Positions 1 through 11,206 of a DNA stretch of 64,000 nucleotides are shown piece after piece. How positions within the stretch are numbered: position 1 is the first letter of the stretch; each line of letters starts with the position of its first letter. The stretch lies in contig CM075853.1 of the NCBI GenBank assembly GCA_037975125.1, forward strand, positions 92,994,773 through 93,058,772. Direction: 5' to 3'. The notes under the pieces were generated by a model. That model saw only the letters and a program-made list of their open reading frames with translations. It was not told the DNA's origin and did not search any database. A program made the translations under genes and the position numbers. The DNA is from Latrodectus hesperus. Taxonomy: Eukaryota; Arthropoda; Arachnida; Araneae; Theridiidae.

Positions 1-84
1 TTTTTCTGACTTCATTCAATGGTAATGTGAAAATGACAAGAACTTTCTTGTTTACCTTTTATATTCAATGTTATTTCTTATAAT

Positions 85-364
85 CAGGGGTGTTTGTGGG
101 ACCCCAAAATATCCCCGGAAACTATTACAGACTTACTACCGACATTTTGGAGTTTCGAGAAGGGGGGAGAAATGAAAAATTACAATTATGAAATATTGAA
201 TGACCTTATTGCGTTTTCTGCTTTCAAAGCAAACAAAATTACCCATATCAAAATAAATAATTCATTATTATTCCTACTTCCTTTTCAACAACCCCCGGAA
301 TTTCCGGGTATCGAAGTTCAAAATCCCCGGAATTCCGGGGTTTCCCCGGAGCACAAACCCCCTG
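85..364. mobile_element. MITE-like short inverted-repeat element
   Basis: A 280-bp block begins CAGGGGTGTTTGTG and ends with the near-complement CACAAACCCCCTG, so it has terminal inverted repeats of about 13-14 bp. Both sides are flanked by the direct repeat TATAAT (79-84 and 365-370), a plausible target-site duplication. The ends are rich in runs of C and G with CCCCGGAA and CCGGGG motifs, unlike the AT-rich surroundings. There is no credible coding capacity; the short open frame across it is incidental. It is probably a non-autonomous DNA transposon. The 6-bp duplication does not fix the superfamily. Confidence 0.6.
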
Positions 365-370
365 TATAAT

Positions 371-3300
371 AATGGAAAAAGTCAGTAAATATTTTACTAT
401 CGTTATTTTTTAACTCTGTAGACTTTGTAACTTTTTGAGTGTTACAGAGCTTTATAGAAATGTAACATGGTAGTTCTCTATTTTTCAACATCATTGACAA
501 TCCGATGTATTTCATGGTAGACGTGAGAATCTGAGGTATCGACTTGGTGTTCCCACATGTGCATCTTTGTCTACTGTAATAATAAATTTTAGTTATGTCA
601 GTTTTAGAAGAATAGAACAAAACATATCACATTATAAGTACTACTATTCAATAAATAAAAATAATCATGATATTTCTCCATTAAATTTTAATAGTTTGTT
701 TTGCTTTTGCCTAAAAAATAAAAAAAATCGGTTAAAAATATATTTGGATTACATTTTAATTACTTATTATATGATAAATTAATAAAAAATTATAAATATT
801 AAAATTTTATAAAAAATTTTACTTTTCTAGTCTCTCTGTAATGGCTCTCTGTAATTTTTTCATTCATTTTCTTATTTTACAAATTTTAAAATTTATATTT
901 TAGTTTATAACTTACTTTTATTTGGGTATAAATTACTTGTTACAAACTTTTTTACAGACATAAATCCCTAACTAGGGAAACAGAACCTAAATTCAGTCAA
1001 TCTATCATTCTATGAAACTCTTGCACAGCAGGGGACATTAAGTCTTACATAAGAAATTCAAAATACACCGAAAACTTATTTAACAAACCCCAAAATTCAA
1101 TAGGGAAATTTAAGACTCAAAAATTTTTTGAATATTTAGGGTTATAATAACCCGTACTCTTCAACCGCGAAAATTTTAAAGTACCCTTCGTAAATTTTGT
1201 AGTCCATGTAATACTATTTCCATGGAATTCTTGAGCGCAACTGTTGCATATATATTCACAGTTTCAAATAACAATAGATGTCTTACAGAAAACCGATTCC
1301 CAAGCAGGGAACCCAATTCTCCGAAAATGATCTTTGCTTTTCATTTGAAACCCAACCCCAACACTCAGTCATCCATGTCACTCTGTCCATTTTGAGGGAA
1401 GGGAACAGTTATTTGCGGAGAAAAAGACAGCCTTCTTAGAACACAGAAGAAAGACGATTGATCTCCCTTCCGCCCTCTAAACGATATTTTACCTTCATTA
1501 GAAAGTGTTGCTGTTTTTAACAGTATTTTTCAGTTCATATGAAAATATTGGATTATGCCTGAATTATAAGCAAAAGAATCCATTACTTATATTAAAACAC
1601 ATTTTTTTGGAAATTTTTGCTTAATACTTTCGTTATTTTATATTTTTTCTTACTTAAAATAAAAGAAAATTTAAAAATTAAATTATTTAAAAATTAGAAA
1701 TAAAGGTCTTATAATTCTTCATTTAAAACTGAAAATTTATTTAAAAGAAAAATTTTTAAGCACCATAATTTCTTGAAATTTAGCTTTGAAAACGAGTTGT
1801 GGAATTAATAAACCAGATCATTGTGATAAATTTCTATCTGGCGATGTAATTCTATTTGCTCAAATCACAAAGCCAAATGGATACTTTGAGCTTCGCTCAG
1901 ACAACGATCTCACTATTTGAGTTAATAAATTTTCTTTTTATAGCATATCATTCAACACCTTTTCAAAAATACCTCTCATTATATAAAGCCTTATATTTTA
2001 GCTATCTAAGACGATTTAGCAATGCCCCAAAAATGAATTTTTAAAATGTTGGATATGTTTTAAACTTCATGAAAACAATTGATTTAACCCAAATCAAAAA
2101 GTGCACAGAATATTTTTTTTATTTCATTTTCTTTAAAAAATGAAAAAAAAACGTTTCTTATTTCGTAAATAGCGGATTCAATATAGAACCTAGAGAAAGA
2201 AAATCATATTGAGGGGGTCATGAATATAAATTTTACATAAGATTTATTTGTTGGCGAGAAAGATCCCACTCCGTTGTTTCAAGTGTTAAAGGCCTCATAG
2301 TCTAGAAACTGTAACCTGAGGAAATGTTTATTATATCACGTGACATTGGTTCAAAATTATAAGTTTTTAGTTGTTTTTTTTTTTATCAAGTCTAAAAGAA
2401 ATTGTGAACCTAATTTTTACTCCAATAAGCCACTTAACAACTTATGCTTTCAACAGAATACATTTCGGATTTTGGGGAACATTAAATATGCTGTTATAAA
2501 ATAAAATGCTAATTAAATTTTTAAAAAAATTATGCTTTAAATATTTGCTAAAACGTATTGGAAACATTGATAAGCACGCATATATGAATATTTTCCTAAT
2601 AATATCACATGATACCGACAAATCTGATATTAATATCAGCTTTGCCAGTATCATGTGATAAATCCTAACATCGCCACCCAGGGATGTACCGATTCTATTT
2701 TTATCTGTTTTGTAAAGAAAGTATTAAATGTATTTATTTAGCTGAGTCGGTTTTTGAGAGATGTATCAAGATGAATGATCCTATTTTGAATGGAATAGGC
2801 GTAATCTGGAATTGAAATGTTTTCAAGAGAATGGAGACGTTTGTGTTTCTCTGACATCAAAGACACCGTGTGGATTTTACTTCTCCGTGAAAAGACCACA
2901 TACCGCGCAATTATCGCGCCTAGAAAGATTCAGTGGTTAACATGATTCTAAGAAGACATCTGGTGACCAGGTTCGTATTGTTTGAGAAGAGGGTATCCAA
3001 ACGGACACCTACTGCGAAAGTTTAAAGAAGGGTCCCGTAGATCCATTTATCACTTTGAACCCCGTTGTAAAAGCAATGCTTGACCACATACAGCGTAATT
3101 ATCGCCCTAGAAAGATTCAATGGTCAGCATGATTCTAAACAGACATCTGGTGACCAGATTCCTATCCCTGTCTGGGAAAGAAAGAGAATGTGGTAAAAGC
3201 TTTGAAAAAAATAATGGAGTTTTCTAAGTAAGAAATTTCTAAATAAGAATTTTAATATTGGGCACGTCACTACCGAAAGTAATAACTTATTGATTATTTA

Positions 3301-4260
3301 GATTTATGAAGCCATCTTTTGAATAATATTTTAATATTGGAGATGTCAGTCTTGAAATAAACTATTAATTGTTTGCAAAATAAATTATTAATTGTTTGTG
3401 CTAACTTTGCAGCTATGCAAATCGTAAATGTTAAAACATCAATCTTAAAAATATTTTTCGATTTCTCAAATCATAACTTAATTGTGAATTCATGTTTAGT
3501 TTTGCGATTCTTAACAAATAAATAAAAATTGGCATTTCATTTTTATTTAGTAATTACTTTTCCAGAAACCAGCGCAAATAACTTTTTCAAACGGATTACT
3601 ATTTCAAAAAAGAGGGAAAAAATATACTTATATAAAAACAAGAAATGCGAAAATATAATTAAAGAATTACATTAGTTTAGGGGTATTCCAATCCACTTCC
3701 AGAGAGAGTTTCCCATTTTTACTTATCGAAAGCCGCTTAACCCATCTTGTTATTGTGAACTGCAATAAAGGGAAGATATCTACACTGCTACTTGCATTTT
3801 TGTATCGAACTTCCATGTTATATCATTGAGGAAACACCGCAGTTACGCAAATTTAGTGCGGATAGCTCAGAATCACAGTCTTCGGGGACATGGGTGGTCT
3901 AATATTGAATTCTGAACAAAATAATGAAGAAGTGGATCTAGTGTTTGTTAGGTTCCTAGCCTAAATGGCCATGTACCTTCTGTTCCTAAGAAATTTTTCT
4001 ACACCTAACTTTAGTTGAGATTAACATAATGATTTCAAAACATAAGGTTATTTAAACACAAAAGATTAAGAAAATATTTTGCTTAGGTTAAAGTGCTCCC
4101 AACGAGAGTTCTTTGCATGATATTGAATAAACATAAAAAAGAAAAATTTGAATACACATTACAAACAAGAGTGCAAAAAAAAATAAATAAATAAAATAAA
4201 TAAATTACAGTTATGTACATAGTAACAGTATTGATATAACTATATAAAGACCAAATATTT
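371..4260. other. AT-rich intergenic stretch
   Basis: No gene, RNA gene or intact mobile element is recognisable. The only structure noted is a local direct duplication near 2.9-3.2 kb, listed separately. Confidence 0.5.
2894..3161. repeat. Two diverged direct copies of an ~80-bp unit
   Basis: The segment starting GACCACATACCGCG at 2894-2974 recurs at 3082-3161, 188 bp downstream. Both copies share GACCACATAC, CTAGAAAGATTCA, CATGATTCTAA and AGACATCTGGTGACCAG, with scattered substitutions. This looks like an old local tandem duplication or the remains of a satellite. It has no coding sense. Confidence 0.6.
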
Positions 4261-4362
4261 TTTTATTCTATTATATATGCATATATATAAATACAATTTT
4301 TTTTCCTTTTCTGTATTTTATTTTATATACATATTTTTTTTAAGTATAAGAAGAAGAAATTA

Positions 4363-4620
4363 TTAATTTCTACTTTTTGGGAGGCAAATAGATAAGTTTG
4401 AATGCGGCTTAGCCCACAGAACCGCCCTTGGTCTGTGGAAATTGGAAAGTTCATAGGGACTGTAGTTTTCAATTGCTTGAATTTCAGAGTTATCAATTTC
4501 ATAAAGATTGTTGTAGAAGCGAAAAGCAAGGAATTGGACGTATCTTGATAGGGGAAGGACACCCAAATTGCTTCTGATGTGTTCGTTTCTAATGTAGAAG
4601 TCTGATTGAGTGATCAGTCT
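4363..4620 (-). pseudogene. LINE ORF2 C-terminal tail fused across a deletion
   Basis: After WLSKWKIKI the reading passes at once into RLITQSDFYIRNEHI and then LGVLPLSRY, a sequence resembling the extreme C-terminus of Jockey ORF2 proteins. The thumb and connection region that normally lies between is absent, so a deletion probably of 150-250 codons took place. The tail runs on to a stop near 4365. Confidence 0.65.
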
Positions 4621-5652
4621 AAGAAATTTCTTATTTTAATTTTCCACTTACTAAGCCACTCTTCAATGACCATGAGGTGTTCAGTAAGGGTAGCATGGAT
4701 TTTCCAGTAGAGAGAGCTAGTGGACAAAACGGCAGTATCATCCGCAAACAAGCAGAGCATAGTATTTTGGTGTTGAGGAATATCATTGATATAGATGTTA
4801 AATAAGAGAGGACCCAGCAGGGATCCTTGCGGTACGCCTGCAAGAATGGGTCTGTCAAGAGAAATATCTTTTCCTACTCTAACAGTAAAAGAGCGGTTGG
4901 AGAGGTAATTATTAATTAAAGTAATTAATTGGGTTGGGAAATGGAATTTAATTAGTTTGTAAATTAGACCAGGGTGCCAAACTCTATCGAACGCTTTTTC
5001 TATATCAATGAATATTCCTCCCGTGGATTTTTTGTACGCGATTCCTTTTGAAATTTTTTCTACTACTCTGAGTAGTTGGTGGGTGGTAGAAAGTTTTTAC
5101 GGAAGCCAAATTGTTGAGGAATAATAATTTTGTTGGTCTCATCAAAGGCCAGTAATTTATTAAGAATAATTTTTTCGGCAATCTTGGCCATAGTCGGCAA
5201 AAGAGAAATCGGTCTATAATTGGATGGAAGATTTTTGCTTTTACCCTTCTTGTGGAGCGGAATGATAACTGCCCTTTTCCATACTTTTGGAAAATGACTT
5301 GTTTTCAGTATACTGTTGATGATTGCAGAGAGGCAGCAAATTGCTCTAATAGGGAGCTGTTTCATAGTTTTGTTGTTGATATTATCATGACCGGGACTTT
5401 TTTGGGTTTTAGTTGTTTAATAATTTCTTCAATTTCTGAAGCAGGTGTTTCAATGAAAGGCTGATTATTAATGTTGTTAGTCAGGAAATTGGTTACTGTG
5501 TTTATAATTTGCTGGTCATTTTGTGGATTACTGATGTTGTTTGCTTGAAATTGTTTTTCAAGACTGTTTGCCAAGCATTCAGCTTTTTCAAAATTTGTGA
5601 GTGCTACTTTGGCGCCATCTATGAGTGGGGGACACACTCCTTGTTGTTTCAC
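4621..5652 (-). pseudogene. LINE ORF2 reverse transcriptase (Jockey-type), frameshifted
   Basis: Three minus-strand frames together give most of the RT fingers and palm. An N-terminal piece (5362-5652) ends in LKPKK where the family has a K-SPGHD motif; a frame break follows. The next piece (5063-5365) has FPKVWKRAVIIPLHKKGK and SNYRPISLLP. After another break come GGIFIDIEKAFDRVW (motif A with its Asp), GVPQGSLLGPLLFNIYIND (motif B) and LFADDTAVLS (motif C). The catalytic aspartates are intact, so inactivation is by frameshift and by loss of the thumb region after WLSKWKIKI. Confidence 0.85.
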
Positions 5653-6368
5653 CTTTTATTAACTGCTCTCCAGAAGGATCCATCCTCCACATTGAGATTA
5701 GTGAGGTATGCATTCCATGAGTCATGGTTATGTAAAGCTATTTTATTTTTGATTATTCGTTTTAAGGCATTAATTTGATTTTTAATCACTGGAGATCTGG
5801 TTCTATTATGAGTTTTCCTTAATTTATTTCGTTTTTTAATTAAATCAATTATATTGTCTGGCAAGTATTCTATTTGATGATTCATTTTGGTGAATTTACT
5901 GTGATTGAGAGCAGTATTTATAATAGAAGTAAAATTATTAACATTTTCTTCAAGTTGGGATGGGTCATCAGTTAAATGAAAGGCTTTATCTGGAATTAAA
6001 CAGTTAATTTTATTTCTAAACTTACTCCAATTGTGGCAGGTTTTTTGCCAATCACTTTCTTGCTGATTATTTTTGCTGAAGAAAATTAGCACTGGGTAGT
6101 GATCGGACGGGAGCTCCTCGATTGTTGATAATTTCATGGGAGGTTGGATACCCCTACAGAGCATTAGATCTATATAATTTGCATGTGTAGGGCCAAAATG
6201 AGTGGGTTTATCGGGTTTAAAAATGGTAAAGTCGGTATTGTTTATAAGGGAGTTTAGGACTTTTCCAGTACTGTTTGTATAATTGCAACCCCAGTTCTGG
6301 TGTTTAGCATTGAGGTCCCCAGCGAGGAACAAAATAATGTTGTCTTCCCCTATCAAGTTAGAGTGCAT
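5649..6368 (-). pseudogene. LINE ORF2 endonuclease, C-terminal part
   Basis: This 239-codon open stretch encodes the C-terminal half of a non-LTR apurinic-like endonuclease, the enzyme that nicks target DNA for target-primed reverse transcription. Visible motifs are the metal-site motif LAGDLNAKHQNWG near the start, the YIDLML strand and the catalytic SDHYPV motif around residue 90. After that comes the basic linker that normally joins endonuclease to reverse transcriptase (residues about 160-239). The N-terminal catalytic Asn and Glu motifs are missing because the element is 5'-truncated. The ATG is probably fortuitous. The reading continues after a frame break into the reverse transcriptase segment. 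Confidence 0.85.
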
Positions 6369-6372
6369 ATAA

Positions 6373-7944
6373 TATGGTTAAAATTACAATTTTCTTTTAT
6401 GCATTTTATATTTTTCCTTTAGCTTTGATTCTTACTGTCATCAAATTAGTATAAACATCAACATTATTTAATAGAAGTGGAAAAGTTGAAAGCAAAGAGT
6501 GGTCAACATTCCGGAATTCAAATCATAAAAGTCGATTAAAATCTTAGGAAGGGAAGTCTGCAAAAGTTTGAAATATTCATTTTGAAATTGAGATGGTTTT
6601 AGTCGAATCACCCTCATTATGTAAGAAATACTTAAAATTATATAATAAACCGAAATATTCCTTATAAATTAAATTATTATTTATAAAAGAAGTATTATAT
6701 GGCGTTTAAAATTAAAGAAAAGCAATAGAATATTGATTATATTATAAAATTAATAATTTTACATAATTAATATACTGTTTTTCTTTAATTTTAAGCCCTA
6801 TAAATAACCAGAAAAATAAATATTTTGTTCTAAAACTGTTTCCTATGAAATGAAATAAAGCAGTTTTTACGTTAAGGATTTCTCCGTATATTTATTAAAG
6901 AAACAAGCGCATTATTAGCATCATATTTTTATTTATTTATATCATTTAGTTTTGCAATAGTATTTTTAGTTAAAACTAATGATGATAAATCAATTTAACA
7001 ATTTATGCTGAAGAACACAAATTATTTTTATTAAAATATATTTAATATTCCTCAGTAATTATATAATCTTATATTCTCTTAAATACAATGGGGAAGGCAG
7101 AATTCATAACAAGCTTACTGTAAAAGTCTTTACCTTGCCAAGCAGTTAATTGAATACAGAGAAAGAGAAGGCATAAATATGATCAAGAAATTTTGAAATA
7201 GTGTCATCATAAGTGAATCTGAAAGATAAATTCTAAAATGTGCATAACATGGTTTACTTGAGCTAGTAGTCGAAACACACCTCTTCAGCGTAAAACAAAA
7301 TATCCGAAGTTATGCAAAATGCTTACAGTATTGACAATTTTAAGTTAAATTTTTATTATAATGAATGATTATATAATCCTAGCATTTTTATTGGAGATGG
7401 GAGAAGCTTTAATTTATAAAACTAATGTAAAAGGGGGAAAATAGCTGCTTCCTGAGATAAATTTGGAATAACTAGGCTGATTGGTGATAGATCCGATAAA
7501 ATTTAAACTTAAATTTTAATCAACTCTATTGGCCACTTACCTTTATGTGGAATGAGAGAAATGAGTGATCTTTGAGGATATATCTAAAACAATAAACATT
7601 GAATTGTTTTTTAGTTCGCAGAGACAAATGTTACTATAAAACGATGTCATTTTAATTTTCAATATTCTCTAGCAATAATAAATCCCCATAAGAAGAAAAA
7701 CAAATTATCTTAAATAAAAGATATTATTATATTTAGTTTCGTTTTTTTATTTAATTAATAAGATTACTTTGATTTTTTTATTAAACATTTTGCGAAAAAT
7801 GGAAATGAATAAATACTTAGACATCATCTGATGATTAATTCAATTCCTATTCGTATAAAAAAATAATTAAGTAAGCATCTTCAAAGCAATCTGTTTCCCA
7901 TATTTGAATTTCACCACTCGCTTTATTTTAATAGATTTATCTTA
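6373..7944. other. AT-rich intergenic stretch
   Basis: No coding, RNA or repeat signature was recognised here. Confidence 0.5.
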
Positions 7945-7965
7945 TCTCTCTCTCTCTCTCTTTCT
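7945..7965. repeat. (CT)n microsatellite
   Basis: A short run of TCTCTCTCTCTCTC followed by TTTC. Low complexity. Confidence 0.8.
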
Positions 7966-8309
7966 ATGCATACAACTCATTATTGCTTTTCTCGAAAACA
8001 GCCAATTTCTATTTTGTGCATCGGCAATGGTTTTAAAGAATCTATACGTGAAGTAATAAAAAAGGGTGACATTGAGAATGGGTCACAAGACAGGAGGCAA
8101 TTAAGGCAAATAAAGGGGGGATCTAATCAGTTGATTTCGAAAAAAAATGAGTATGTTTTTTTTAGAAATCAAGTTTATTATCAAGAGATTAGACTCTATG
8201 ACTTTTCTGGTGCGTCAGTGTAAGTGCCATACTTGAGAAAAATGGCTTACAATATTTTCAAATATCTCAGAATCGCTGAATGAAATTAATTAGATTGGTT
8301 GGTTGGTTT

Positions 8310-8710
8310 GTTGCTCAACTGTCATATTTTTAAAGCCTTAAGTGGGATACGACATCCGCAAATGGTTAAACCAAAGACTACAGCGCAATTCTGCCAGTTT
8401 GGCGAAATATAATTGGCAGTGGCATCACTATCGGTATCATGGCAGCAGAATCTTGGTCCATGTCTTATGACATGAGATGTAGTGGAGAGAATAGCAGCTG
8501 GAAAATGTATTTGTACAATCACCATATCTTGTTTTCTGGGAGATATGGTAATTGCAAAAATGGAGATTTTCCAGGAGAAACCAGAAGTACATACAGTTTT
8601 TACTCCAAATGGTGTTTTTTGGTGTTGAATCCTCTGGCTTCTATTACTTGTATCTCTCTGGGTAGTAAAAGAAATGAAATGAACGAAGTTGCTCTTAAAG
8701 TGACATGATA
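8310..8710. other. Less AT-rich unidentified segment
   Basis: About 400 bp are clearly less AT-rich than their flanks and open in two overlapping frames: 8439-8708 (+), 89 codons, and 8322-8525 (-), 67 codons. The plus-strand frame contains four Cys and several Trp/Tyr but no motif I recognise. It could be a diverged mobile-element piece or an exon. I assign no function. Confidence 0.25.
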
Positions 8711-9526
8711 CAGATTCTCAAAAGTATTTCACTTTGCAGAGCGTATGTTTGTAGGAAGAAAAATGTTCTTTACTTCAAGTAGGCTCAAATAATGTAGATT
8801 CTAAAAAATTTAGCGTAAAAAATAATTTTTATAAATTATTTAATTTTAATATATAATGTTTTATTACAACATTTAATTTACAATATATAAAATTTACAAT
8901 AAAATGTATAAATTTGATTTCGATTTTTATTTCTATAAAAATTTCTATACATATATTTCTGCTGTAAGAAACACCAAAATATATTTTTGGACTATGAACC
9001 ATGCGAGTGAAAGATTTAAGCTTTCTGAGAGTAATAAGTTCGATACCCGATTTAAGCAAACGTTAAGTAATTTCTGTGTGGCGAGAGTCTAAGTTTTTTT
9101 ATAAGTCTGCCAGCGTGTCTTGTAAGAAGATTCAGGAGTATATCTCGTCATTTGAAAATGGTTAGTAGATAGATGGGTGTCTTCAGAGACATATGTTTTG
9201 GGACAAAGTAAACTATTGGAAATAAACCCTGTGACGAATGATTCATTTAATATACTAAATTAATTACTCTCTCTAGTCATTGATAATTTATTTAAATTAA
9301 AATCATGAAATTGAAAAGTAATCGGGTGAAGAATGCAATCAATTTTATGATTCGAAAAGAGTAGCATATGTAGGAGTTTCGTAAAGTAGTTCAATACTTA
9401 ACCCAAAAGTTTCTATACATATATACTTACAGTTTCTATTTTAGAGGAATATTCATATTTATAGAATGCAATGTCCTTTGATGATGTGCCAGCGATATTT
9501 TCATACTAGAAACAGAAGAGACAGAA

Positions 9527-9578
9527 GCAGAAGTGATGAGGTCGGCAAATAAACAGGTGTCGACCTCATCACTTCTGC
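9527..9578. repeat. Perfect 18-bp inverted repeat, 16-bp spacer
   Basis: GCAGAAGTGATGAGGTCG at 9527-9544 is followed by its exact complement at 9561-9578. It could form a strong hairpin. It is one of several short-spacer foldbacks in this window. Confidence 0.85.
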
Positions 9579-9982
9579 ATCTATTTTACAAGATGATTAC
9601 TTGTAGCATTTATTGACATAACAATCAAATAGGATCGTAATGCAATCTTAAATCTCGAAATTAAACCTAGAAGACTTAATTAGTTCAGTTAACATAAAAT
9701 TGTTAGAATAACAGTAGTACAGGTTATTTAGCAAACACATTGTATTTCAAGCTATTTCATAAAAATTTTTTTATCAAACCAAATGAAAGAAATAATTAAA
9801 CTGAATTAATTTAAGCATATCTGTTTAAAATACGATAAATATGAGCAGAAGGTTATATAAATTTTAGATTTTTCCTTAAGCTTTGTAATTTTCCTGAATT
9901 TCCAAGCGATGCTTTGATAACTCTGACATAATTCTCGTGGCGAGCTATTTTTAACTACAATGTGGCACATTCACATATAAGT

Positions 9983-10013
9983 TCAAGGTCACCACTCATA
10001 AAGATGACCTTGA
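9983..10013. promoter_or_regulatory. Inverted pair of TCAAGGTCA nuclear-receptor-type sites
   Basis: TCAAGGTCA (9983-9991) and its exact complement TGACCTTGA (10005-10013) lie 13 bp apart. The nonamer matches the extended half-site bound by monomeric orphan nuclear receptors of the FTZ-F1/SF-1 and ERR families. No gene is recognised nearby, so function is unproven; two exact 9-mers in mirrored orientation may also be chance. Confidence 0.3.
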
Positions 10014-11206
10014 ATAATTCCGATGCCTTTTTTCCAGATCCACGTGTCTCTATACATTCATCTCCTTAGGAATTCCATGCGCGCGAGAAGATGATCGAAA
10101 ACATTCAGTTTTTTCTCAGAAATTCCAGAGTGAATCTTGGAAATCATTGTATATTCTTAGAATTCAGTACACTATTTTTGCAAATCATCAGAGCAGTTGG
10201 TTCATTTGTTCGTGGAAAGGTCTGAAATTATCTGAACGTGTTTGTGAGGCGCACGAACCATGATGTAAGTATACCAAGAAAATTTCCAACTTAACGAGGA
10301 GAATAAATGAATTATAAAAATATAAGTGTCCCGTAAAGATGCTGTCGTTGAAAGCGTTTTAAAATAAACCTTTCTATTACGGCGTGTTGAATCGATATGT
10401 CTGCGCAAAAGGCTAAGGACCGATTTTGAATCAGTGAGTACTTTGATGAAACTCGTGTTCATGAATCCGACGCTTATAAGTGAATTTTTCTTAGAACTCT
10501 AAGATACCGTAAGTATTTTCTCTGAATCTCTGAATAATTTGATTTTGTAACTCTTATTTGAATATTTTTTCTGAAAGAGAATATGAAATTTATACTAAAT
10601 AAAAGATAAAACTATAGAAATTATTAAACCTAAGATGAAATATAGATGTAAGCTTTGTATACATCTGTATATAGTTTATGATCTTCATAAAAAGTATATA
10701 TAATAAAATTATTATAAATCTTAATGGAATTTTAGAACAGTACTTTCCAAATATTATAAATATAGTTTAATATTTTTCATAATATTAGTTTTTTTAGGTA
10801 CTTTCTCGTTGACTATTTCTACTAACCAAATTTGGGAAATAACACCAACCATATCATAATTTTGACTCGCATTGATAAAGGATATGGTTAATATCTAAGC
10901 TGAATTTATTCTCTGCATTAGTGAAGAGAAATCAGAACCTGTGTGTGTGCGGAAGCCTATCATGCATAGGATAGTTCAAATAATAGTATTTGTATGGGTT
11001 AGATATTGAATTTCCTATGTGTCCTACTTGAGAGATATATATTTTTATACCAGGCTGCTATAGTCACGTTATATATAAAAATAATTAAATTTTGCATGGA
11101 TATCAATCTGGTGGATACTTGAGAGTTTTCCGGTTTTCATAAATTGCAACATGGAAGTATGGTCTACTATCTATGAAAAACTCCTATATGAAAAACCATA
11201 ATAATA

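Larger units (their letters stand above)
4262..6372 (-). mobile_element. Jockey-clade non-LTR retrotransposon, truncated and internally deleted
   Basis: Reading the minus strand gives, in order, the C-terminal half of an AP-endonuclease, a reverse transcriptase through its FADD motif, and an ORF2 C-terminal tail. The element starts abruptly inside the endonuclease (5' truncation near 6372) and probably ends in the T-rich stretch near 4262-4340, which would be its poly(A) tail on the other strand. Several frameshifts and a junction that joins the palm domain directly to the C-terminal tail show it is dead. FADD, the motif GVPQGSLLGP and the tail region point to the Jockey clade. Confidence 0.85.

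Noticed and set aside
94..369. 91-codon frame at the start of the window
   Set aside because: It spans the short inverted-repeat element and ends in its terminal repeat; no protein-like signature.
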